From Sorangium cellulosum (GTDB taxonomy: Bacteria > Myxococcota_A > Polyangia > Polyangiales > Polyangiaceae): DNA of 64,000 nucleotides. Below the pieces are notes generated by a model. That model was not told the DNA's origin. It did not search any database and saw only the letters and a list, made by a program, of their open reading frames with translations. The translations under genes and the position numbers were made by a program. Within the stretch, counting starts at the first letter, position 1; each line of letters opens with the position of its first letter. This document shows, in pieces, positions 53,320 to 62,274 of the stretch. The DNA lies in assembly GCF_002950945.1 (NCBI RefSeq), contig NZ_CP012673.1:13197501-13261500 (forward strand), written 5' to 3'.

Positions 53320-53516
53320 GGCGGGCAAGAGGCTCCCGCGCGATCTCGCGCGCAGTGTTTGCACCGGCGGTGCAACACCTGCGTCGCACGTTGCGGAGCC
53401 GCCGCGGCGCGCTGCCGCCCGCGCCCGCAAGGCGCCGCTGCACGTGTGGGCGGCCCAGGTCGAGTCCGCCCTCCGCTCCTCGGCACGCCTCAAGCATGGG
53501 CCTTACCGGAGCTCGA

Positions 53517-54494
53517 ATGAACATGAGCACGACAAGGAAGACGAGGATCGGAATGACCGGGCTGTGCCTCGGAATCGCGCTGCTCGCGGGCTTCGCGTCC
53601 GCGGCCGGCGTCTTCTTCCGCGGCGACGGCGCGACGGCGGCGGCCGTGAGCCTCCGGGGCGAGCACACCACGTACGCGACGACGGGCGTCTACCGTTATA
53701 ACGCCGAGCGGCTCGTGGCCGAGGGGGTCGGCTGGGACATCGTCACCCTGTTCGTCGCGGTGCCGGCGCTGCTCGGGGCGCTGCCGTTCCTCGCGCGGGG
53801 GTCGCTGCGGGGACGGCTCTTCGCCGCAGGGCTCCTCGGCTACCTGTTCTACCAGTACCTGATGTACGCCCTCATGTGGGCATTCGGCCCGCTCTTCCTC
53901 GTGTTCGTCGCGCTCTACTCCGCCAGCCTCGTCGGCGTCGTGTGGATCGCCTCGACCATCCCGCTCGCCGAGCTCGCTGCGGGCGCCTCGGAGCGCTTCC
54001 CGCGCCGCGGCATGGCCACGTTCAGCCTCGCGATGGCCGCGCTCCTGGTGCTGATGTGGACGCAGCGGATCGCGACCGGGCTCTCGGGACAGCTGCAGGG
54101 CCTGCTCCACGGGCAGCCGACGCTGGTCGTGCAGGCGCTCGACCTCGGCCTCATCGTGCCGCTCGCCGTGTTCACCGGCGTGGCGCTCCTCCAGCGACGG
54201 CCCGCAGGGTATCTCCTGTCGTCGCTGTTCGTGGTCAAGGGGTTCACCATGGCCGTGGCGATCGCGGCGATGCTGCTGTCCGCGTGGGCCGTCGAGGGCG
54301 CGCTCGAGGTCGTCCCGCTGGCGATCTTCACCGCGGCGGCGGTCGTCGCCCTCCTGCTCGGCGCGGGGATCTTCGGCGCCGTCGCGGAGCCGGCGATGCG
54401 AGCAGGGGGCCCGACCGAGCGCTCTCGCCGCGCGGCCAGCCCCGGGCCCGTCGCCCCTCCTGCCCGGCACGTGGGCGCTCCGGCGCCGGGCTGA
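53517..54494 (+). CDS. Polytopic membrane protein of unknown family
   Basis: 325 residues from ATG at 53517. About eight to nine membrane helices (at roughly 10-30, 72-95, 100-125, 128-155, 178-198, 213-235, 240-262, 270-295). A periplasmic loop (30-70, with TTYATTGVYRYNAERLVAEGVG) separates helix 1. No transport motif or conserved signature was recognised. The last 35 residues are polar (Pro/Ala/Arg). Confidence 0.7.
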   Translation: MNMSTTRKTRIGMTGLCLGIALLAGFASAAGVFFRGDGATAAAVSLRGEHTTYATTGVYRYNAERLVAEGVGWDIVTLFVAVPALLGALPFLARGSLRGRLFAAGLLGYLFYQYLMYALMWAFGPLFLVFVALYSASLVGVVWIASTIPLAELAAGASERFPRRGMATFSLAMAALLVLMWTQRIATGLSGQLQGLLHGQPTLVVQALDLGLIVPLAVFTGVALLQRRPAGYLLSSLFVVKGFTMAVAIAAMLLSAWAVEGALEVVPLAIFTAAAVVALLLGAGIFGAVAEPAMRAGGPTERSRRAASPGPVAPPARHVGAPAPG

Positions 54495-54925
54495 GCGCCC
54501 TCGCAGGGCTCGCTTCCCCGGAGGCGGCGCGGTGGCGCTCCACATCGCGCACATTGTGGGAGTTGATCGTTGAGCAGCACGATCGCTCCGTTTGGTCATC
54601 CGCGCGTAGCCCGCAATCTGGAGGCCGCCTCGACGACGGTGGAACGAGGTGTTTCACGGGAAACGCCCTATCGGCCCGCTGTTGACATGAGGGCTGCCAA
54701 CCGTTCCACACAGCACAAATAGACAGCATGGGACCGCCGTTGCCCTTGGCGACGGCCCTGGCGACCTACCCGATGCAGTAGAAGAACGGCAGCTTCCGGA
54801 TCCTTGGTGAAGGAGTTGATAACGACGGTTCATCAGCATCTCCTTGCTCGTTCATCAACGGTTCGTCGCCCCAGGTCGGCGAGTCCGACGGTGTATCCCT
54901 CTCGTCTGCGCGGCTCGGGCCCAGC
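54495..54925. other. Intergenic region, no gene seen
   Basis: About 430 bp between convergent genes. No recognisable ORF, repeat or hairpin terminator. It contains a somewhat AT-richer patch around 54700-54860. Confidence 0.4.
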
Positions 54926-56377
54926 TCACCGCACCGGGAGCCGCATGCGTGGTGCTCCGCGCCCCTCGCCCTCCCAACCCAGCATGCTCGACCACGGCCA
55001 CTCTCTCGTCACGCGCAGGCCGAACGCACCCGGGTTCCGGCCCATCGGCGACAGCCGCTCGAGCTGGAATTCGTTGTGTTCGACCACGGCCCGCAGGCTC
55101 GGCTGCCGCTGCTTCACCTCGTCCTCGACCCGCGCGAGCTCGCCCTGCTCCTCGGCCGGCGTCGTCCCCGGGAACCCCGTGATGTAGTTGATCACGAGGC
55201 CCACCCCCGCCTCTCGGGCAGCGTCGAGCGTCTGCTTGAACAGCGCGACGGACTGCCGCTTCCCGATGAGCCTCTGGCTCTCGCTGTCTATCGTCTCGAG
55301 CCCGATCTCCAGCGTGTCGCAGCCGCCGCCCGCGAGGCGCCGCAGCGCCGCCTCGTCGAGCGCGGGGTTGAGCTTCGTGCACGCGCTCCACCGCACGCGT
55401 CCTCCGATGCGCGCGGCCAGCGTCGCGAGGCGTTTCGGCACGACGAGGCTGTCCTTGAACGCGACGGTCGCATTGCGCTCGAGCCCGAGCTGCACGACGG
55501 GCTCCACGATCGCCTCGTCGATGGTCCGGTAGGTGCCTTCGATGGTCGGGTAGGTGCAGAACCCGCATCGACCGTAGCTGCACCCCCGCGACGCCTGCGC
55601 TGGCAATGTGAGGCGCGGCAGCCCGTAGAGCTCGAGGTCCTGGAACACCGGCGTGTGCCCCGGGTCGTCCGCGGCACGGTGAAGCTGTCCTTGTCCCGCG
55701 CGTACGCAGCCCGACGGCAGCGGCGCCCGGCGCGCGACGGCGTCGAGCAGCTCGACGAAGGTACACTCGGCGTAACCGAAGACGAACGCGTCCACCAGGC
55801 GCCCGAAGTGCGGGTCGCGCGCGATCCGGTCCTGGATCGCGGTGACATGCGGGCCGCCCCAGACGACGCGGACGCCAGGCCAGAGCGCCCTGGCGACGAT
55901 GCCGACCGCGAGGCCGACGAGCACCTGCCCGCTGAACAGCACGCTGACGCCGAGCACGTCGGGGCGCTCGCGCTCGGCGAGGACGCTCCGGATCCACGCG
56001 CCGTGCGCGGACGCCGCGAGACGCTCGGCAGCGGTCTCCACGGCGTCGTGGGAGCACGTCAGCGTGAGGTGGGGATCGGCGCCGTCGAGGTGCTCCACCT
56101 CGGAGAGGTGCCCACGGAGCAACGGCACGAAGAGGTCGCGCTGGAGGTCCGAGAGGAGCGAACCTGGCTTGTCGTGATCACCAACCACCGTCGACGGCGG
56201 CGCAGCGATGCGCGGCGGCAGGTGGGCGCGGATCCAGCGGATGTTCAGATCCAGGACGTCGGCCTCGTGGCCGGAGGCGCGTGCAGCAGCGACGAGGAGA
56301 GCCGGCCCCAGCAGAGGACCGGCGCTGTACTTGAGCAGCGGAGGCACGACGACGAGCGCGCGGGCGGCAGTGGGCAT
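54926..56377 (-). CDS. Radical SAM protein with N-terminal B12-binding-type domain
   Basis: 483 residues. Cobalamin-binding-type Rossmann region at about 5-230 (VLGVSVLFSGQ, RVVWGGPHVTA). The radical SAM core at about 255-450 has the cluster motif C266-S-Y-G-R-C271-G-F-C274, that is Cys-x4-Cys-x2-Cys, against the usual x3/x2. GVRVVWGGPH and INYITGFPGTTPAEE support class B (B12-radical SAM) methylase-like or RiPP-modifying enzymes. The target is unknown, and no RiPP precursor was recognised next to it. Upstream region holds a pair of strong palindromes. Confidence 0.85.
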   Translation of the reverse strand: MPTAARALVVVPPLLKYSAGPLLGPALLVAAARASGHEADVLDLNIRWIRAHLPPRIAAPPSTVVGDHDKPGSLLSDLQRDLFVPLLRGHLSEVEHLDGADPHLTLTCSHDAVETAAERLAASAHGAWIRSVLAERERPDVLGVSVLFSGQVLVGLAVGIVARALWPGVRVVWGGPHVTAIQDRIARDPHFGRLVDAFVFGYAECTFVELLDAVARRAPLPSGCVRAGQGQLHRAADDPGHTPVFQDLELYGLPRLTLPAQASRGCSYGRCGFCTYPTIEGTYRTIDEAIVEPVVQLGLERNATVAFKDSLVVPKRLATLAARIGGRVRWSACTKLNPALDEAALRRLAGGGCDTLEIGLETIDSESQRLIGKRQSVALFKQTLDAAREAGVGLVINYITGFPGTTPAEEQGELARVEDEVKQRQPSLRAVVEHNEFQLERLSPMGRNPGAFGLRVTREWPWSSMLGWEGEGRGAPRMRLPVR

Positions 56378-56869
56378 GGCATGCTCCGGGATGGCGTCGG
56401 GACGCCTGCCCGCTGTGCAACGCGCGAGCCGCGCCGGAGGGGCCGGCGATCACCGCTTCCGCTGAGCCTCGCGACGCTCCGGCCGGTGATCGCGATCAGC
56501 CGGAGGGTCTACCTGGCTGATCGCGATCAGGTACGGTGGACCTCGTCGGATCTCGCTCGCAGCACCTGGGCCGCTCGAGTGGTCGAAGCAGCCCAGAGCG
56601 GGCCCACAGGGCTCGAAGGCATCTGCGAGCCCTCGCGGGTACCCGCACGCGAAGTCGAACCCGACCGGCACACACAGCCCGTCGGCGGCGAGCGCGCGTA
56701 TCCGCCCCAGGATATCTCCGAGACAAGCCGAGCACCGGAACCATGAGCTCCGATGCGTCCCGGAGAGTATCGAAAAGAGCAAAGATTCGAACGGCCATGA
56801 CGCCAAGGGCCGGATCCCCCTCCTGGCGCCATGGCCGTTCATTCTCGATCAATCGCCGCCATCCGTGCC
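56378..56869. other. Intergenic region around the palindromes
   Basis: About 490 bp. Apart from the palindromes, frames on both strands (for example one with CSACLGDILGRIRAL on the minus strand) do not look like real genes. I could not decide whether a remnant of a small gene is present. Confidence 0.35.
56487..56529. promoter_or_regulatory. Paired palindromes upstream of the radical SAM gene
   Basis: Two perfect 12-bp palindromes TGATCGCGATCA, at 56487-56498 and 56518-56529, each extended by three bases so that the whole is a 15-bp inverted repeat with a 13-bp loop. Spacing of 31 bp between starts (about three helical turns) suits a dimeric repressor with two sites. It lies 110 bp upstream of the radical SAM start. 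Confidence 0.6.
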
Positions 56870-57640
56870 TTACGTGCGCACCGACGCCTTCGCCGCGCGC
56901 CTCTTCGGAGAGCTCGCCGCGCGTACCTCCCGCTGCCGGAGGTTGCCGTCCTGCGTCTGTCGATTGGCGCTCTTGCGCGTCGACTTGCGCGAGGGGCGAT
57001 CCGCCGCGGAGTCCTCGAGGGTGGCGGCCGCGCGCGCGGTGTTCAGCTTCGTGTTGCGCGCGGCCGTCGAGCCGCCACCCGCGCGGCGATCGGTGACGCT
57101 CCAGCCGGGCTGCGCCGTGTCGACCGTGGCGTCGCGCCGCTGCTTGTCCGGCCGCTCGGCCGCGCGAGCGAGGTTGTCCGCCCCGCGGCCGACGCGCCGT
57201 CCGATGAGGCTGCCCTCCTCCGGCATGGGCAACGGCCGGCGCTTGGGCCGCCGGCCCCCGGCCGTATCGCCCCGATCGGCGCGACCCCTGCGCGCCGCCG
57301 TCGCCGAGGCGCGCTGGCCGGCGTGCAGCGCCGCAGCCGGCCGCGAGCGGCTGATCGCGCGGCGCACGGCCCGTTCGACAGTGTGGCTCGCCCGGTCGAT
57401 CACCTCGCGGAGCTGCGCCGCGGTCTCCTGGGCGACGACGCTCTCGAGCCCGCGCAGCACCACCTTGATGCGACACACCGTATCCACGCCGCCCCGCGGG
57501 CCGTTCACGTCCTCCAGCCGCACGCTCACGCGCTCGATCCGGGTCGCGAACTTACCCAGCCTGGAGCCGAGGCGCTCCCGCACGTACTCGCGCACGTCAG
57601 GGCCGATGTCGATGCCCGTGGTGCGCACCGCGAGCGGCAT
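56870..57640 (-). CDS. HPF/RaiA-like ribosome hibernation protein with long basic tail
   Basis: 256 residues from ATG at 57640 (the frame runs on into the IS). N-terminal domain at 1-100 has the S30EA/HPF pattern: PLAVRTTGIDIGPDVREYVR, ERVSVRLEDVNGPRGGVDTV and IKVVLRGLESVVAQE, with the helix ending in VRRAISR. The C-terminal 150 residues are basic and disordered (RRPKRRPLP, SRKSTRKSANR) and do not resemble the dimerisation domain of long HPF. Ribosome binding is likely, dimerisation is doubtful. The IS4 element lies only 80 bp upstream of its start. Confidence 0.75.
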   Translation of the reverse strand: MPLAVRTTGIDIGPDVREYVRERLGSRLGKFATRIERVSVRLEDVNGPRGGVDTVCRIKVVLRGLESVVAQETAAQLREVIDRASHTVERAVRRAISRSRPAAALHAGQRASATAARRGRADRGDTAGGRRPKRRPLPMPEEGSLIGRRVGRGADNLARAAERPDKQRRDATVDTAQPGWSVTDRRAGGGSTAARNTKLNTARAAATLEDSAADRPSRKSTRKSANRQTQDGNLRQREVRAASSPKRRAAKASVRT

Positions 57641-57720
57641 GCGCTCGGCAGCCCGGCCGCTCGCCCGCTTGGCCGGGCGGGCTACCTCGCTCGCGAACGC
57701 AGCACGTCGCGATCTGAGGC

Positions 57721-59157
57721 ATCCCCTCATATAATCCCGAGAATTTCACGGGTCACAGCGTGCTCACGGAGGACCTCACCGTACGCTGTCATGAGCTGAA
57801 CGAGTCGCTCTTCCCGCATGTTGGGGATGGCCGTGTACCAGTAGCATCCCTGGTTATAGAGCGACAAGGTTCGATGCTTCACTGTATTGGTCTTCAGAAG
57901 GCGATCGAGGCCGGCCCGCTCACCCGCCTCCCCGAGAAGCGTCAGGAGCACGTGGGCGAAGGCAGCTATGAGCAAAAGTCGGTCACGTCGGGCAGTGTCT
58001 CCAATGTGCGTGGCGGAGAGACTCATGCCGAAATGAACGTTTTTTATGTCGCGGAACGTCTCCTCGATACAGAAGCGTCGACCGTAGAGCTTGACGACTT
58101 GGCTGCCGGTCAGGTCGGCGCGGCTGGTTGCGAGGCACCAGGGCTCTTTCATCCTCTTGTCGTGCGCAAGCACGACCGCCGAGATGGCGGCCTCGTCCTG
58201 CGTGACCCGGACGTGCTTCAACATTTTTGCCCGCCCGGTAGATGCGAGCCACTCACCTGCAGGCCGCGCAGTACCATCGGCATCGGTGACGATGATGCAC
58301 TCGCGGAACCGAATAATATAATCCCACCCCAGGTTGGCGAGATGGTCGTACCGCTTGCGGTCGCCGAAGCCCCGGTCGGCGATCAGCGTTACTCGGGTTG
58401 TCTCGGGCAAGATCTCATGCAACCGCTCGATGACCTCATCTTCATAAGTGTTGCGCTTGCCGGCCAGCGACGATTTTTCGACCGTCTTCCACACGAGCGG
58501 CGTTGCTCGCCCGTGGCGGGTGATCAAGTACAGGGCCAACGTGGCATGGTCGTCGGCATCGAACTCCGTCCAATCGAGAGCGACCAGCAGTTCCTCTCGG
58601 GAACCTACCACGAAGCGAACCCATGCGTCGAACAGTAGCCATGGAGACACGTTGTTGTTACTCAGCAACCGGTCAACCTGTTTGGTCGTGTGCTTGGGGC
58701 TGCCGTCTCTTGCCCACGCCAAGGCTCGCCCGATTACGTGAATGCAGAGCGAGACGGAGTGCAGGACCCCCAGGGTCGCCAACGACAAGGACAGCACGGT
58801 CTTGACGTGCAGGTCGACTTTCACAGCGGCGCCAAGAAAGCGCTCGATGCTAATCGCGCTGAGCCCTACGCGCTCGAGTTGCCTGCGAGCCCTCATGGAG
58901 TGCGACCGCTCCTCCGAGCGCGTCGTCGTCAACGGCCCTTTCGTCTGATCTTCCGTGTACGCGTCGACGCCCGCAGATTGCCCCATACTGATACTATTCC
59001 GACCAGCGACAGCAACTTCTCATGCGTCCGTCGTCAGCTCACCCGAAGCCCTATAATTTATGGTTTTATGTAGGTGATTCTCCCACGCCAGGAACCGGTG
59101 AGAGCAGCGAGCCTGGGGCACTCGAGTCGACGAAAATTCCTCATAAAATGAGGGGAT
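57721..59157 (-). mobile_element. IS4-family insertion sequence
   Basis: About 1.44 kb, GC lower than neighbours. Imperfect terminal inverted repeats: ATCCCCTCATATAAT at 57721-57735 and, at the other end, ATAAAATGAGGGGAT (59143-59157); they match at 13 of 15 positions. The transposase fills 57727-58986. No clear target-site duplication was found, so boundaries may be off by a few bases. It is inserted in the promoter region of the HPF-like gene. Confidence 0.7.
57727..58986 (-). CDS. IS4-family transposase
   Basis: 419 residues (internal start at 58896 is possible, with CGGAGGAG upstream). DDE transposase: Asp in ALDWTEFDADDH, Asp in VTLIADRGFGDRKRYDHL, and the YREK-type C-terminal block LYGRRFCIEETFRDIKN with Glu. 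The frame is complete, so the element may still be active. No accessory genes. Confidence 0.9.
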   Translation of the reverse strand: MGQSAGVDAYTEDQTKGPLTTTRSEERSHSMRARRQLERVGLSAISIERFLGAAVKVDLHVKTVLSLSLATLGVLHSVSLCIHVIGRALAWARDGSPKHTTKQVDRLLSNNNVSPWLLFDAWVRFVVGSREELLVALDWTEFDADDHATLALYLITRHGRATPLVWKTVEKSSLAGKRNTYEDEVIERLHEILPETTRVTLIADRGFGDRKRYDHLANLGWDYIIRFRECIIVTDADGTARPAGEWLASTGRAKMLKHVRVTQDEAAISAVVLAHDKRMKEPWCLATSRADLTGSQVVKLYGRRFCIEETFRDIKNVHFGMSLSATHIGDTARRDRLLLIAAFAHVLLTLLGEAGERAGLDRLLKTNTVKHRTLSLYNQGCYWYTAIPNMREERLVQLMTAYGEVLREHAVTREILGII

Positions 59158-59423
59158 CTGTCAGCGTCGCGATGGCTTCTGAATCCTGCTCATTCTTCTT
59201 CTCCTCCTCCGTCGCTCTTCGCGAAGCGCAGCTTCGTGCGACATTTTGGTGCACCGCGGGTCGATTCACCCCGCCGCGACACGACGCGCAGCCCCGTGTT
59301 CGCTCCCGATCCGCACGATGAGCATGCGCGCCAGCCCACGTGGGACGTCGCGGAGATAAAGCATGATTCATACCATCTCGTTTCACGCAGAGCGCCTGCC
59401 CGGCGCAGCAGAGCCCATTTCAT
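59158..59423. other. Spacer after the IS, no gene seen
   Basis: About 270 bp between the IS end and the His-rich ORF. Lower-GC at the left. The long minus-strand frame here is not protein-like. Confidence 0.35.
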
Positions 59424-59693
59424 GTGACGCGCGAGGGGCTGGAGCTGAAGACCCAGCGTCCGTTTTCGCGCCTCCGCGCGGCCATCCTCGTCCAGGCAGC
59501 GGCGAGCAGGACGAACCTGTGCCTCGGCGGCGGGTCCACCGCGCAAATAACGGGTCCACACCCACACGAGCATCATCAGCACGTGCACGATGGGGCTCTC
59601 GACGTGCCGCACGCCCACCCGCAACGGCACGAGCCGCTCTCCCACGACCACCCTCGCGTGCCCGACCTCCACCAGCGGCACGAGCACGACTGA
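59424..59693 (+). CDS. Small His-rich protein (possible)
   Basis: 89 residues from GTG at 59424 (no good ribosome site). The first half is basic and may be non-coding. From about residue 45 the frame is strikingly His-rich: PHPHEHHQHVHDG and then RHEPLSHDHPRVPDL, ending QRHEHD. Similar His-rich tails, with the same H-P-H, L-x-H and PDLH phrasing, occur in short conserved hypothetical proteins. It may bind Zn, Ni or Cu. Whether the gene is whole cannot be judged; a fragment truncated by the IS event is possible. Confidence 0.4.
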   Translation: MTREGLELKTQRPFSRLRAAILVQAAASRTNLCLGGGSTAQITGPHPHEHHQHVHDGALDVPHAHPQRHEPLSHDHPRVPDLHQRHEHD

Positions 59694-59714
59694 GGTAGGC
59701 ACGACCGAAATAGC

Positions 59715-62274
59715 TCAGTCTGGCAGATGAACCAGGACGCCGCGGCTCGTGGTCGAGAAGAACGCGACCGAGCCTGCGGTGTTGCACGAGAGCCCGCCGC
59801 GATCGTAGAGCTCCCGGTGAACGAGCGATCCGCGCGGCTGCCCTTTGCCGATCGTGTACAGCGCGTACTCGTCTCCTGTATCGATCCGCTTCTTCACGAG
59901 GAGGTTCAGCCCCTTCGATGCCCCGCACATCGCCACGGTCGTCTGGGCGGGCTCCTTGGGGAAGGCGCCGAGCGGGATCCGCTTCCCGCCGGACGGGACG
60001 AAGATGCCGCCCTCCTCGTCGACGCAGGTGAGCTCGCCGTGCGCGGGAGAGAACGCGCAGCGCGGCACGTCGAGCTCCGCGAGCTCCCCCGAGGGGAGCC
60101 TCCGCGGCATCAGGCGCTGCGTCACCTGGCTGCCCCCGGCGTCGAGCTCGACGACCTCGATCGGGGAGAGGGGTAGGACACCGAACCAACGGGATCCCGC
60201 GGATGCGATCTCCATGGAGTCGGTCACCGCGGTGCAGGAGGGGAGCGCGCGCCAGAGCGGGAGCGGGGCGACGCGACCGCTGTCGTACGTGAGGGTCACC
60301 CCCATCGCGGCGTGGGGCTCCACCGTCGCGCTGCCGCCGCCAGGGAAGTCCAGCGCGGCCAGCACGTGACCGTCGACGACGCCGGCCCAGCTGAAGCGGG
60401 CCTGCCGCATCAAGGGCACGCTGTACCGGTCGACCTGCCCATGCACCAGTGGACTCTGGTACATGCTCTGATCTTCCGGTTGCCCCTTCCGATCGAGCAG
60501 CCCCGGGATGAAGCCGTCGACCTGCGCGCCTCCGAGCATGACCCGGCGCAGCCGCAACACGCGCTCAGGCTTCCCGTCCTGGGACAGCGGGACGACGCCG
60601 AGCGGATCGTGGCAGAACACGACACCGCGGCCCGCTCCGGCGGCGATCGACGTCGGCGTGCAGGGGAGCCGTGCCAGCGTGCCGCGCGCCGCGCCGCCCG
60701 GGAGCAGGCCGATCGCCGAGCCTTCGCCGAAGAAGTCCCCTGTGCCCAGGAGGATCCCCCGGCTCCCGAGGCTCGCCGCGGCCGACACGGGCGCGTCCAC
60801 CTCGATGAGCGCCGCCCCGCCGGTGCGGCTCGACTGCGCCGCGACGGCGAGCGTGGCGTTCGGCAAAGGCACCTCCTGGAGCTCGGCCGAGAAGGGATTA
60901 CAGACGTCCTCGGCGGGCGGCGGGACGAGCAGCGCCTCGCAGGAGACCCGGGCCCCGAGGCTGGCAGGGAGGCTCGCCTGCGCGTCCCTGGTCTTGCGGC
61001 AGAAGGGGTCGACGAGGCCGGTGGTGTAGGCGGCGACGTCGCGATCGATCGCGGCGGCGAGCCCCTCGTCGTCGTTCGCGATGCGGTCGATCGCGCGGCT
61101 GATCCGCGAGAGGCGCAGGTACCCGTCCGGGTGGCTCACCCCCGGGAGGGTCGGCAACAGGAACTTCGCCTGCCCCGCGGGCGCGTTGAGGAGCTCGCAG
61201 AGCAGCTCCCCCGCGGCCCGGTCGAAGGCGAGCCGATCCGGCGCGCTCACCGGCGGGTCGACGAGCTTCGTGGAGGTCAGCGCGGCGGGGGCGAACCGAC
61301 TCTCCCAGGACGCCAGCTCGTCCGCGAGCGCGCGGAACGCCGCCGTGATCGCCCCGGCCGACCCGAGGCGCCCCCGCGGGGTCCTCGCGGGCGGACGCTC
61401 GTCCGGCGCGCCGGTGAGGTCCCCCCCCCGGGAGCTCTCCCACCCCGCCGCGCGCGGCCGGAACGTGGCACCGCGGACCCGTCGCCGCGTCCACGTCGTC
61501 CAGCTCGATCCGCAGGACCCAGAGCGCGTCCTCGTCGGCCTCGACCTCCTGCTTTCTGCGGGTCTTGAGCTGCGTCGCGGCGATCTCGTTGCAATAACGC
61601 TCCGCGCTGTCAGCGCGCGCCCGCGGGGATTGATCGAGCTTGACCGCCGCGGGCGCCGGGAGGAGCGAGCCGCCGACGTGTTTCCGCGCGATGTGGGCGA
61701 GCTCGTGGGCGAACACGTGGAGGAGCGGGATGTCCCACAGCGCGGCGCTGCTGTGGTGGACGACCCGCTCGAGGGCCCCAGCGGAGCAGCGGACGCGCGC
61801 GGGTGCGGTCGGCGTCGCGCCCTCGCTTACGCAGATCCCGCCCACCGAGAGGCCGTCCTTGCCGCTGTGCAGGGGCGCGGGCCTGGCCTCGTCGACGCAC
61901 CCGTCGCCCTGGACCTGGGCCGGGACGGCGTCGCGGACCACCTCGATGACGAGCCCATCCGGCGACAGGCGCGCGTCGGGCGGCGGGTTGATATCGACGC
62001 GCGCGGCGAAGCTCGTGTCGAGCCCGCGGCACCCCGCCAGGCGATCGGCGGCGCGGCGGATCACATCCCGGAGCCGCTGCGCATCGACGTCGACCAGCCT
62101 GCACGCGGGCGTCACCAGCCGGAGCGGCTCCGTCGGTGCCGGCGGCGCGGGCCGTCCCCCGCAGGACAGGCCCGTCACGATCAGGGTCATGGCCGCGAGC
62201 GCCGGGGCGGCGCGCGGGCGCGCGGGGGAGCGCGCGCGGGAGGGCGAGGACAATCGACATCGATCGCGCGTCAT
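59715..62274 (-). pseudogene. M48-like metalloprotease lipoprotein, frameshifted at a nine-base homopolymer
   Basis: One gene in two frames. From ATG at 62274 (GGAGG upstream): lipoprotein signal ending IVTGLSC, peptidase region with H190-E-L-A-H194 (LLHVFAHELAHIARKH) and QEVEADEDALWVL as the glutamate-bearing helix of M48/M56-type peptidases. The frame then meets a run of nine G on the coding strand (nine C at 61421-61429). Protein-like sequence continues one base out of register (DLTGAPDERPPARTPRGRL, then ITAAFRALADELASWE) into a 500-residue C-terminal part with beta-propeller-like repeats, stop at 59715. One base too many in the run would explain it: real mutation, slippage or sequencing error. 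Confidence 0.7.
61421..61429. other. Nine-C homopolymer at a reading-frame switch
   Basis: Run of nine C on the plus strand inside the metalloprotease gene. Loss of one base restores a single frame of about 850 codons. Such tracts slip during replication, so phase-variable expression is possible. Confidence 0.7.

Noticed and set aside
56450..56842. 130-codon minus-strand frame between the radical SAM and HPF genes
   Set aside because: Runs through the palindromes and has no ribosome site or recognisable domain.
59190..59702. 170-codon minus-strand frame next to the IS
   Set aside because: Lies antisense to the His-rich frame, low complexity at both ends, no motif.
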